14,797 nt of DNA from DASQVO01 sp035640715 (lineage in GTDB: Bacteria; Actinomycetota; Actinomycetes; Streptosporangiales; Streptosporangiaceae): the NCBI GenBank assembly GCA_035640715.1, contig DASQVO010000541.1, forward strand, positions 1 to 14,797, given 5' to 3'. The position numbers and the translations under genes are program-made. Positions 1 to 5,827 of the stretch are shown here, one piece after another (position 1 is the stretch's first letter; every line of letters starts with the position of its first letter). The notes beneath the pieces are model-generated. The model saw nothing but the letters and a program-made list of their open reading frames with translations. It was not told where the DNA came from and searched no databases.

Positions 1-25
1 GAGAGATGGCGACCGGGGAACGCCC

Positions 26-1663
26 GTGCTCGTGCTCGGCCCGCTGCTGCGCTACGTCGGCGAGACCGCGGCCACGATATGGGTCGAGACCGATCGGGCC
101 TGCCAGGTTGAGATCCTTGGTCACCGGGTGCGGACGTTCGAAGTGGCCGGGCACCACTACGGGCTGGTGGTGGTCGGCGGCCTCCGGCCCGGAGCCGAGT
201 ACGAGTATCAGGTCGCCCTGGATGGCACCGTCTGCTGGCCGGAGCCGGGTTCCCCGTTCCCGCCGAGCCTGCTCCGGACGCTGGCCCCGGACCGGCCGCC
301 ACGGCTCGTCTTCGGTTCCTGCCGGATTGCTGAGCTGCCTGTCCCGCGGCGCCGGCGGGGACGCGCCCGGCCCGAGCATGAATACGGGGCGGACGCACTG
401 TGCGCCTGGGCCCTCGACCTACCCGAGACGCCCCGCGAGCGCTGGCCCGATGTCATGCTCCTGATCGGCGACCAGGTCTATGCCGATGAGGTGGGGCCGG
501 CGACCCGCCAGTTCATCCGGGAGCGCCGCGACCCATCGAGGCCGCCCGGTTACGAGATCGCGGACTTCACCGAGTACTGCTTCCTCTACCGCGAGGCCTG
601 GAGCGAGCCTTCGGTGCGATGGCTGCTGTCGGTCGTCCCGACAGCGATGATCTTCGATGATCACGACGTACACGACGACTGGAACATCTCGTCTGCCTGG
701 CGCCGCGAATACCAGGCCAAGCCGTGGTGGCGGGCCAGGATTGGCGGCGCCTACATGAGCTACTGGGTCTATCAGCATCTCGGCAACCTCTCGCCCGAAG
801 AACTCGGCAGATGCGAGTTGTGGCGCCAGGTGCAGGAGCCGGGTGACGCGGCGGCCGTGCTCAGCGACTTCGCGCTCCGGGCCGGCCAGGGGAGCGAGGG
901 CATCCAGTGGAGCTTCCGGCGCAGCTTCGGCAGGGTGCGGGCCGTCGTGATCGATTCGCGCAGCGGCCGGGTGCTTGAGGACGGCAACCGGCTGATGGTC
1001 AATGAGGCGGAATGGCAGTGGGTCACCGAGTCGGTTACCGGCGACTGGGACCACGTGGTGCTCGCCACCTCCCTGCCGCTGCTGCTGCCACGCGGCATCC
1101 ACGCCGTGGAGGCATGGAGCGAGGCCGTCTGCGACGGGGCATGGGGGAAGCACTTCGCGCGCACCGGTGAGCGGGTGCGCCGCGCCGTGGACCTGGAACA
1201 CTGGGCGGCGTTCGGGAAGTCGTTCGCGAAATTCGAGCGGCTCCTGACCGGGCTCGCTACCGGGGTGCATGGCCAGCCGCCCGCCTCGATCACCGTTATC
1301 TCGGGAGACATCCACCACAGTTATCTGGCCGCGGTGGAGTTCCCGGCTGGGACAGAGTCGCGCAGTGCCGTCTACCAGGCGGTCTGCTCGCCGGTCCACA
1401 ATATGATGCCGCGCTCGCTCCGGCGCGGGCAGCAACTGGCCACATCACGTGTGGGCGAAATGATCGGCACTACCCTCGCCAGGCTGGCCGGGGTGGCGAA
1501 GCCGGAGATCCGATGGCGGATCACGCGCGGTCCCTGGTTCTACAATATGCTTTCCGCTCTCGAATTCGACGGGCGTAAGGCGCGCATCCGCCTTGAACGC
1601 ACCGCACCGGACGAGTCCGTGACCCCGCGCCTGCAGCCGGTGTGCGAAACGGAACTCAGCTGA
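26..1663 (+). CDS. phoD: PhoD-type alkaline phosphatase / metallophosphatase
   Basis: Predicted metal-dependent phosphomonoesterase or phosphodiesterase of the PhoD family, about 545 residues. Residues 1-75 look like the N-terminal beta-sandwich of PhoD proteins. The metallophosphatase core follows: GSCR at 97-100, GDQVYADE at 148-155, FDDHDVHDDWN at 210-220 and SGDIHH at 426-431, which supply the expected Asp/His metal ligands. No signal peptide is visible from this start; many PhoD enzymes are Tat-exported, but this intracellular-looking actinobacterial type often is not. The GTG at 26 has a purine stretch (GGGGAA, 15-20) five bases ahead. The frame stays open to the window edge, so the true start may lie upstream and the gene may be 5'-partial. 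It converges on the ATPase gene at 1792. The family is clear; the physiological substrate is not known. Confidence 0.85.
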   Translation: MLVLGPLLRYVGETAATIWVETDRACQVEILGHRVRTFEVAGHHYGLVVVGGLRPGAEYEYQVALDGTVCWPEPGSPFPPSLLRTLAPDRPPRLVFGSCRIAELPVPRRRRGRARPEHEYGADALCAWALDLPETPRERWPDVMLLIGDQVYADEVGPATRQFIRERRDPSRPPGYEIADFTEYCFLYREAWSEPSVRWLLSVVPTAMIFDDHDVHDDWNISSAWRREYQAKPWWRARIGGAYMSYWVYQHLGNLSPEELGRCELWRQVQEPGDAAAVLSDFALRAGQGSEGIQWSFRRSFGRVRAVVIDSRSGRVLEDGNRLMVNEAEWQWVTESVTGDWDHVVLATSLPLLLPRGIHAVEAWSEAVCDGAWGKHFARTGERVRRAVDLEHWAAFGKSFAKFERLLTGLATGVHGQPPASITVISGDIHHSYLAAVEFPAGTESRSAVYQAVCSPVHNMMPRSLRRGQQLATSRVGEMIGTTLARLAGVAKPEIRWRITRGPWFYNMLSALEFDGRKARIRLERTAPDESVTPRLQPVCETELS

Positions 1664-1791
1664 GCTACTGCGGCTGACCGAGGAGCTCGCCCGGTAACCG
1701 CATCCCCAAATCGCTCTTTGCCGAACAAAGTATCCACGCGGTGCGCTGACCGTCGGATTTCTCGGTTCGCTCAGATGGCCGGTATGTTGAC

Positions 1792-2403
1792 CTACTCATG
1801 GCCACGCGCCTTTCCGAGCCGTGCCCAGACGACTTTTCCGCCGCTGTCCTCGGGGACGTACCAATCCCATTGCTCACTGATGGCGTCCACCAGCAGCAGG
1901 CCCCGGCCGGTCTCGGCATCGTCGGCGACATCCGTGCGTACTGGTGGGTGCGGGCTGATGTCCCAGACGAGAATCAGGATCTGTGCGCTGTCGGACAGCA
2001 GCCCTAGCCATACCGGAGTGGCCTGTTCCACGGCGCGGGATGCCTGAACCGCATTCGTGACTAGCTCGGATACCAGGAGTTCAGCGCTGTCGATCAGGCC
2101 GGTGAGCGCCCATTCCCATAGCACGTGCCGGGCATACAGCCGCGCGCGCGGCACCGCGCTGGGCAGCGCGCCGAGTTCGAGGAAGTTCTGGAGCGGCCAC
2201 TGAGCGGTCCTACCCGGTGCAAGCGGCCCAGGCCCTCTACGGCTAGCGGCGGCCAACCGCAGCTCTTTACCGCGCGGCATCGGCGTCGTCAGTGCCATCA
2301 GCCCGTGCGCAGGCTGGGGGCATTTCCCGCTGGGCACGGCATCGCGCCGTCTGGTGCCCAGGGCCATGCCCGCTGACCAGCGTTCGGATGCAACAATAAA
2401 CAT
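1792..2403 (-). CDS. HATPase_c_2 ATP-binding protein (anti-sigma factor / RsbW-like)
   Basis: Lone GHKL-type ATPase of the RsbW/SpoIIAB-like class common in actinomycetes, where members act as serine kinases or anti-sigma factors. About 203 residues. The N-box ELVTNAVQAS is at 113-122, the G1-type motif WDISPHPP at 147-154 and the G2 motif ETGRGLLLV at 164-172. The first 70 residues are basic, low in predicted structure and not part of the domain. The ATG at 2403 is supported by AAGGAG nine bases upstream (2413-2418 on the minus strand); an internal Met at 2298 is an alternative start. An overlapping ATG at 2410 in another frame sits too close to the same ribosome-binding site. No sigma factor or anti-anti-sigma gene lies next to it, so its partner is unknown. 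The leader carries two hairpins described separately. Confidence 0.8.
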   Translation of the reverse strand: MFIVASERWSAGMALGTRRRDAVPSGKCPQPAHGLMALTTPMPRGKELRLAAASRRGPGPLAPGRTAQWPLQNFLELGALPSAVPRARLYARHVLWEWALTGLIDSAELLVSELVTNAVQASRAVEQATPVWLGLLSDSAQILILVWDISPHPPVRTDVADDAETGRGLLLVDAISEQWDWYVPEDSGGKVVWARLGKARGHE

Positions 2404-2439
2404 GGGTCATGTCTCCTTCAGCTGTGGGCTGACCCGTCT

Positions 2440-2469
2440 GGTCCCGGCGAGCTGCATCTCGCCGGGACC
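2440..2469 (-). promoter_or_regulatory. 12-bp perfect hairpin with ATGCAG loop in the ATPase gene leader
   Basis: GGTCCCGGCGAG (2440-2451) and CTCGCCGGGACC (2458-2469) are perfect inverted repeats around a six-base loop, read ATGCAG on the minus strand. It lies 37 bases upstream of the minus-strand start codon, within the probable 5' leader of the ATPase gene. No T-tract follows on the minus strand, so it is not an ordinary intrinsic terminator. A leader element or protein-binding site is the likelier reading. The structure is certain; the function is inferred. Confidence 0.6.
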
Positions 2470-2490
2470 GTTATGTTTCCCCGGATCTCC

Positions 2491-2508
2491 GCTGGGCTGC
2501 ATCCCAGC
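2491..2508 (-). promoter_or_regulatory. Second hairpin with the same ATGCAG loop
   Basis: GCTGGG (2491-2496) and CCCAGC (2503-2508) pair perfectly around CTGCAT on the plus strand, which is ATGCAG on the minus strand. This is the same hexamer as in the hairpin 21 bases away, although the stems differ in sequence. Both lie between the candidate minus-strand promoter near 2545-2573 and the ATPase gene start. Confidence 0.5.
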
Positions 2509-2530
2509 ACAGGGTCGGGTTCACTGCTAA

Positions 2531-2595
2531 TCTTTGGTAAACAAATCGTCACATCACCACTTCTCTCTGTCAACATAGTCTTGGGTAAATAATCG
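2531..2595. repeat. Pair of direct repeats, candidate GntR operators
   Basis: TCTTTGGTAAACAAATCG at 2531-2548 and TCTTGGGTAAATAATCG at 2579-2595 are near-identical direct repeats; their GGTAAA cores are 48 bases apart. The second ends 10 bases before the GntR start codon. The first contains an inverted TTTG-N5-CAAA. AT-rich repeats this similar, in a high-GC divergent promoter region next to a GntR gene, are typical of autoregulatory operators. Binding is inferred. Confidence 0.5.
2545..2573 (-). promoter_or_regulatory. Candidate promoter for the HATPase gene
   Basis: On the minus strand a perfect TTGACA (plus 2568-2573) is followed after 17 bases by GACGAT (plus 2545-2550), which keeps the A2 and T6 of a -10 box. 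Transcription would begin near 2538, inside the GTTTACC site at 2531-2548, and would give a leader of about 135 bases containing both hairpins. The -35 is good and the -10 is weak. Confidence 0.4.
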
Positions 2596-2605
2596 AGGTT
2601 GCCCC

Positions 2606-3421
2606 GTGGCCGCAGAGCACTCGCGATACCGAGATATTGCTGCTGAGCTGCGCGTACGAATTCACAACGGCGAGTGGGAGCCGGGCGCCAACCTTCCCCG
2701 CATGAAGGACCTGGCAGCCGAGTTCGGAGCCAACCCGGACACCGTCGGCCGGGCCATCGCTGTGCTTGAGTCGGAAGGACTGGTGTGGGCGGTGCCCCGG
2801 CGCGGCACCATCGTCCGTCATGGCCTGCTGCGGCGGCGGCGCATGCGCGGGAATCTTGTTAAGCGCAACGTCGCAACAGGGGAGCCCGGTTACAGTTTCC
2901 CGGCCGCATCAGGACAGGAAGTGTGGCACCACCACATACCGCCGGTCGCGTCGGTCGAGAAGCTGGCCAATCCCCGGCTGGCCAGGTTGCTGAGTGTCCC
3001 GGAAGGCAGTGCCGTCCTCCGGCGGCACCGGGTCACTGGGCCCGTAGCGGAGCCTCCGTTCCAGATCTGCAATTCCTGGATTCATCCCCGGGGCGTTGAT
3101 GATGCGCCTGAGGTGGCGAACCAGGAGCCGGGTCCAGGAGGCTGGCTGTACCGGCTGGAGAAGGCCGGGCACGGCCCCATCTCATGGATGGAGTTTCACC
3201 GCAGCCGCCTGCCCGCCAAGGACGAGGCTGCCGTGCTTCAGATCCCCGTCGTGCTTCCCGTGCTGGAGATCGTCCGCGTCGGGCGGTCGGGAAAGGACGG
3301 TGAACCGATCGAGGTGTCGGAATACATCATCCCCAGCGACCGGGTCGAAACCGTTCATGTCCTGTACCGGGACGAATCCGCCGCCTGGCCGTGGCCAGAC
3401 GAGCCAGACGCCACCCCCTGA
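2606..3421 (+). CDS. GntR-family transcriptional regulator with UTRA domain
   Basis: HutC-subfamily regulator of 271 residues. The N-terminal winged helix-turn-helix (about 5-72) begins SRYRDIAAELRVRI and ends with the wing GLVWAVPRRGTIV. A UTRA effector domain follows (about 105-255), recognisable from VPEGSAVLRRHRV at 131-143 and GEPIEVSEYIIPSDR at 232-246. The protein should bind DNA as a dimer and release or change binding when a small ligand occupies the UTRA pocket; the ligand cannot be deduced. The GTG at 2606 has GAGG seven bases upstream (2595-2598). It is divergent from the ATPase gene, with the direct repeats at 2531-2595 between them. Similar GTTTAC sites occur 1.8 kb downstream, ahead of the guanidine riboswitch, so it could also act on that operon; this link is speculative. 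Confidence 0.85.
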   Translation: MAAEHSRYRDIAAELRVRIHNGEWEPGANLPRMKDLAAEFGANPDTVGRAIAVLESEGLVWAVPRRGTIVRHGLLRRRRMRGNLVKRNVATGEPGYSFPAASGQEVWHHHIPPVASVEKLANPRLARLLSVPEGSAVLRRHRVTGPVAEPPFQICNSWIHPRGVDDAPEVANQEPGPGGWLYRLEKAGHGPISWMEFHRSRLPAKDEAAVLQIPVVLPVLEIVRVGRSGKDGEPIEVSEYIIPSDRVETVHVLYRDESAAWPWPDEPDATP

Positions 3422-3438
3422 GCAGGCGTGCCGCCATG

Positions 3439-4209
3439 TCACAGCCCAGCGTCCGCGGCGGCGCCCAGCATTCTGGGCTGGACGGGTTTCGGGCTGGCTT
3501 CAGCTTCCCTCAGGTCCACCACGATCACAGTGATGTTGTCGGGCCCGCCGCCCTCGCTGGCTAGGGCGACGAGTTGATCGACGGCCTGGTCGGCGCTGCG
3601 GGCAGACACGAGCACCTGGCGCATGATCTCAGGTGCCACCACACCGCTCAGGCCATCTGAGCACAGCAGATAGCGGTCGCCGGGGCGGCCCTTGCGGAGA
3701 GTGAGATCGGGGGACCGGTCGGGGCGCCCGTCCAGGTAGCGTACGAGCACGGGTGCGAGCCGGGCCGATCCGGCCAGGTCGGCGATGAGCTTGCCGAGCG
3801 TGTGATCTTCGGTGATCTGAAGGAGCCGTCCCTCACGTAGCAGGTAGGCCCGGGAATCGCCGATATGCGCCACCGCGGCGTGCTCCCCTGACCACAGCAT
3901 CGCCGTAAGGGTGGTCCCCATACCGGCCAGAGCAGGGTCCTGCTCCTCCTTGCGAAGAAGCCTGCCATTGGCCTCACCGACGGCCCTGCCGAGGGTTTCG
4001 GCCAGGTCCGCTGTAGCAACGTGGACATCGCAGGATCGGAGCGAGTCGATCACGGTGGCGCTGGCGATCTCTCCCGCGACGTGGCCGCCGAGCCCGTCCG
4101 CAACCGCATACAGCCACCGTCCTACGTACGCCGAATCCTCGTTGTTCTTCCGGACAAGCCCGGTGCTGGAGGAACCGGCGGCGTATCGGACAGCGGTTTC
4201 AATAAGCAT
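3439..4209 (-). CDS. PP2C-family protein serine/threonine phosphatase
   Basis: Manganese/magnesium-dependent protein phosphatase of the PstP/Stp type, 256 residues from the ATG at 4209. PP2C motifs appear in order: RKNNED at 20-25, VADGLGGHVAGE at 36-47, GMGTT at 97-101, HIGDSRAY at 115-122, ITEDHT at 132-137, LLCSDGLSG at 181-189 and PDNITVIV at 223-230. The metal-binding Asp residues are therefore D25, D38, D185 and D224. The domain fills the protein, and no membrane segment or sensor domain is present, so it should be cytoplasmic. A TTG at 4218 would add three residues; neither start has a strong ribosome-binding site. Its stop lies 17 bases from the GntR stop (convergent), and it is transcribed away from the guanidine operon. 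No Ser/Thr kinase is adjacent, so its substrate is unknown. Confidence 0.85.
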   Translation of the reverse strand: MLIETAVRYAAGSSSTGLVRKNNEDSAYVGRWLYAVADGLGGHVAGEIASATVIDSLRSCDVHVATADLAETLGRAVGEANGRLLRKEEQDPALAGMGTTLTAMLWSGEHAAVAHIGDSRAYLLREGRLLQITEDHTLGKLIADLAGSARLAPVLVRYLDGRPDRSPDLTLRKGRPGDRYLLCSDGLSGVVAPEIMRQVLVSARSADQAVDQLVALASEGGGPDNITVIVVDLREAEASPKPVQPRMLGAAADAGL

Positions 4210-4498
4210 TGAAACCAACTTACGCCCGTTGCCGGCTCGGCTGGCGGCATGGCGTGCGGGCGGTCCTCAGGCGGCGCGCGCAGTGCACGTCGTCCCTGCT
4301 TGGTGCTGGTTCAGATGTCCGGGGGTGTTACCCGACAGGCGCCAGGCATGCCCTGGGCGGCCGTGCGAGGCGATCGCTCCCGCTAGCTCCACGTTAAGTG
4401 TTGTTTACACCATCATGCGGCTGTTTACCTGGCCGAAATTTTTGCGACCAACTTCAGTGACATTCACAGATTTACATGGACATGACTCACATCGTGAG
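4210..4498. other. Gene-free stretch ahead of the riboswitch
   Basis: No credible coding region is seen between the PP2C start and the riboswitch. The first 180 bases are GC-rich and featureless. From about 4395 the composition turns AT-rich, as expected for the promoter and operator region of the downstream operon, but no convincing -35/-10 pair stands out. Two GTTTAC elements lie here and are listed separately. Confidence 0.5.
4401..4429 (+). promoter_or_regulatory. Two GTTTAC elements 20 bp apart, candidate operator
   Basis: TTGTTTACACC (4401-4411) and CTGTTTACCTGG (4421-4432) share the GTTTAC core at 4403-4408 and 4423-4428, exactly 20 bases (about two helical turns) apart. The same core, read on the minus strand, occurs in the repeats before the GntR gene. 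They lie about 75-100 bases upstream of the riboswitch, a plausible position for promoter control. The function is inferred. Confidence 0.35.
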
Positions 4499-4624
4499 GC
4501 GCGCCTAGGGTTCCGCCGCCACGGCGCGGCGCTAATGCCGCAGACGGGACGGGCCTGGACCGAGAGGCGAGGCGGACAGCCGCACGGCATCCGTTCCACG
4601 GCGGGACAAAAACCCGGGAGGCCA
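4499..4624 (+). ncRNA. Guanidine-I riboswitch (ykkC class I aptamer)
   Basis: Cis-regulatory RNA that binds free guanidinium and turns on downstream genes. The conserved blocks are present in order and spacing: CTAGGGTTCCG at 4505-4515, a variable hairpin (GCGGC 4526-4530 with GCCGC 4537-4541), CTGGACCGAGAG at 4555-4566, and the 3' block at 4597-4620. That last block reads CACGG, then CGGGACAAAAACCCG, then GGAG. These match the family consensus AGGGUUCCG ... CUGGUCCGAGAG ... ACACGG ... GGGANAAAANCCCGGGAG as I recall it. GCCT (4503-4506) can pair with AGGC (4619-4622) to help close P1. The RNA ends about 48 bases before the first start codon of a ureohydrolase/transporter operon, the type of gene expected under guanidine control. 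No covariance search was run. Confidence 0.93.
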
Positions 4625-4629
4625 GTTGA

Positions 4630-4649
4630 AGCCCATCTCCGGGTGGGCT
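4630..4649 (+). promoter_or_regulatory. Stem-loop between aptamer and first gene (possible expression platform)
   Basis: AGCCCA (4630-4635) and TGGGCT (4644-4649) form a six-base-pair stem with an eight-base loop just after the riboswitch. No T-tract follows, so it is not a standard intrinsic terminator. The loop contains CTCC (4637-4640), which can pair with the ribosome-binding site GGAGG at 4659-4663. Control may therefore be translational, but this is inference. Confidence 0.35.
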
Positions 4650-4672
4650 ATGTCACCTGGAGGCCGTGCGCA

Positions 4673-5827
4673 ATGTCCTCATACCATCATCTGCCCCCTG
4701 ACTTCTCCGAAGACGGCATGCACGACCGCTACGGCCCGGAGGCCCGCTACGCGGTGGCGGCCGAGGAGCGGCTGCCCACCACGAAATGGGAGGCCGAGGT
4801 GGCGCGCGGGCTCGAGCTGGGCCTGCCCGGCGCGGACTCGATCGTCGACAAGCGCATCCCCACCTTCTCCCGCGGTGAACTGCCGCACTTCGCCGGGATC
4901 AACACCTTCCTCAAGGCGCCCTACGTCGAGGATGTCCGCACCTGCGGTGACTACGACATCGCGATCCTCGGGGTGCCGTTCGACGGCGGCACCACCTACC
5001 GGCCCGGCACCCGGTTCGGCCCGCAGGGCATCCGGCGCATCTCGGCCCTGTACGGTCCGTACAGCTTCGAGCTGGGCGTTGACCTGCGCGAGTCGGTGAC
5101 CATGGCCGACCTCGGTGACGTGTTCACGATCCCGGGCAACATCGAGAAGACCTTCGACCAGATCACCAAGGCCGTCAGCCATGTCTACGGCTCCGGCGCC
5201 TTCCCCATCGTGCTCGGCGGGGACCACTCCATCGGCTACCCGACCACCCGCGGCGTCGCGGAGCACCTGAGCGGCAAGCTCGGCATCATCCACTTCGACC
5301 GCCACGTCGACACCCAGGAGACCGACCTCGACGAGCGGATGCACACCACGCCGTGGTTCCACGCCACCAACCTGCCGAACGTGCCACCGGAGAACCTGGT
5401 GCAGATCGGGATCGGCGGCTGGCAGGCACCCAGGCCCGGCGTCAAGGTCGGCCGGGAGCGCAAGACCACGATCATGACAGTCACCGACTGCGTGGAGATG
5501 GGCATCGAGGAGGCGGCGGCGCGGGCGCTGGAGATCGCCTGGGACGGCGCCGAGGCCGTCTGGCTCAGCTTCGACGTGGACTGCCTGGACGCGGCGTTCG
5601 TCCCCGGCACCGGGTGGCCCGAGCCCGGCGGCTTCCTGCCGCGCGAGGTGCTCAAGTTCATCCAGTTGATCGCGGCCAGCCCGCTGGCCGGCATCGAGGT
5701 CGTCGAATGCTCGCCGCCGTACGACAACGCCGACATCACCTCGCTGCTGGCGACCCGGGTCATCTGCGACACGCTCGGCTGCCTGGTGCGGGCCGGCCAC
5801 CTCCCAGCGAAGCGGAGTACCCCATGA
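4673..5827 (+). CDS. gdmH: Ureohydrolase, probable Ni-dependent guanidine hydrolase
   Basis: Arginase/agmatinase-fold hydrolase of 384 residues, expected to cleave a guanidino group to urea plus ammonia or an amine. All binuclear metal ligands are present: GGDH (H185), FDRHVD (D209, H211, D213) and SFDVDC (D301, D303), followed by PGTGWPEPGG at 311-320. The segment HFDRHVDTQETDLDERMH and an N-terminal extension of about 90 residues before the core match what I recall of cyanobacterial guanidine hydrolase GdmH. Classical agmatinases instead have DAHxD and a shorter N-terminus. The ATG at 4673 is chosen because GGAGG (4659-4663) lies nine bases upstream and the homology begins just after; the frame stays open far upstream but there overlaps the PP2C gene and the riboswitch. 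Being first gene behind a guanidine-I riboswitch strongly supports guanidine or a close derivative as substrate. Agmatinase or guanidinobutyrase activity remains possible. Confidence 0.85.
   Translation: MSSYHHLPPDFSEDGMHDRYGPEARYAVAAEERLPTTKWEAEVARGLELGLPGADSIVDKRIPTFSRGELPHFAGINTFLKAPYVEDVRTCGDYDIAILGVPFDGGTTYRPGTRFGPQGIRRISALYGPYSFELGVDLRESVTMADLGDVFTIPGNIEKTFDQITKAVSHVYGSGAFPIVLGGDHSIGYPTTRGVAEHLSGKLGIIHFDRHVDTQETDLDERMHTTPWFHATNLPNVPPENLVQIGIGGWQAPRPGVKVGRERKTTIMTVTDCVEMGIEEAAARALEIAWDGAEAVWLSFDVDCLDAAFVPGTGWPEPGGFLPREVLKFIQLIAASPLAGIEVVECSPPYDNADITSLLATRVICDTLGCLVRAGHLPAKRSTP

Noticed and set aside
419..1435. Minus-strand open frame opposite the PhoD gene
   Set aside because: No family resemblance; the plus-strand PhoD motifs explain the region.
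1716..1730. Terminator from CTTTG / CAAAG hairpin between the PhoD and ATPase genes
   Set aside because: Only a five-base-pair, AT-rich stem with no T-tract; too weak to call.
2440..2508. Guanidine-II (mini-ykkC) riboswitch, suggested by two tandem hairpins with matching loops near a guanidine locus
   Set aside because: Guanidine-II hairpins carry ACGR loops; these carry ATGCAG and precede an unrelated ATPase gene on the other strand.
4486..4498. CTCAC-ATC-GTGAG inverted repeat just before the aptamer
   Set aside because: Five-base arms around three bases are too short to separate from chance, and they are not part of the known riboswitch core.
3911..4672. Upstream extension of the first ureohydrolase frame
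   Set aside because: The open frame runs through the PP2C gene on the other strand and through the riboswitch. Homology and the GGAGG site place the start at 4673.
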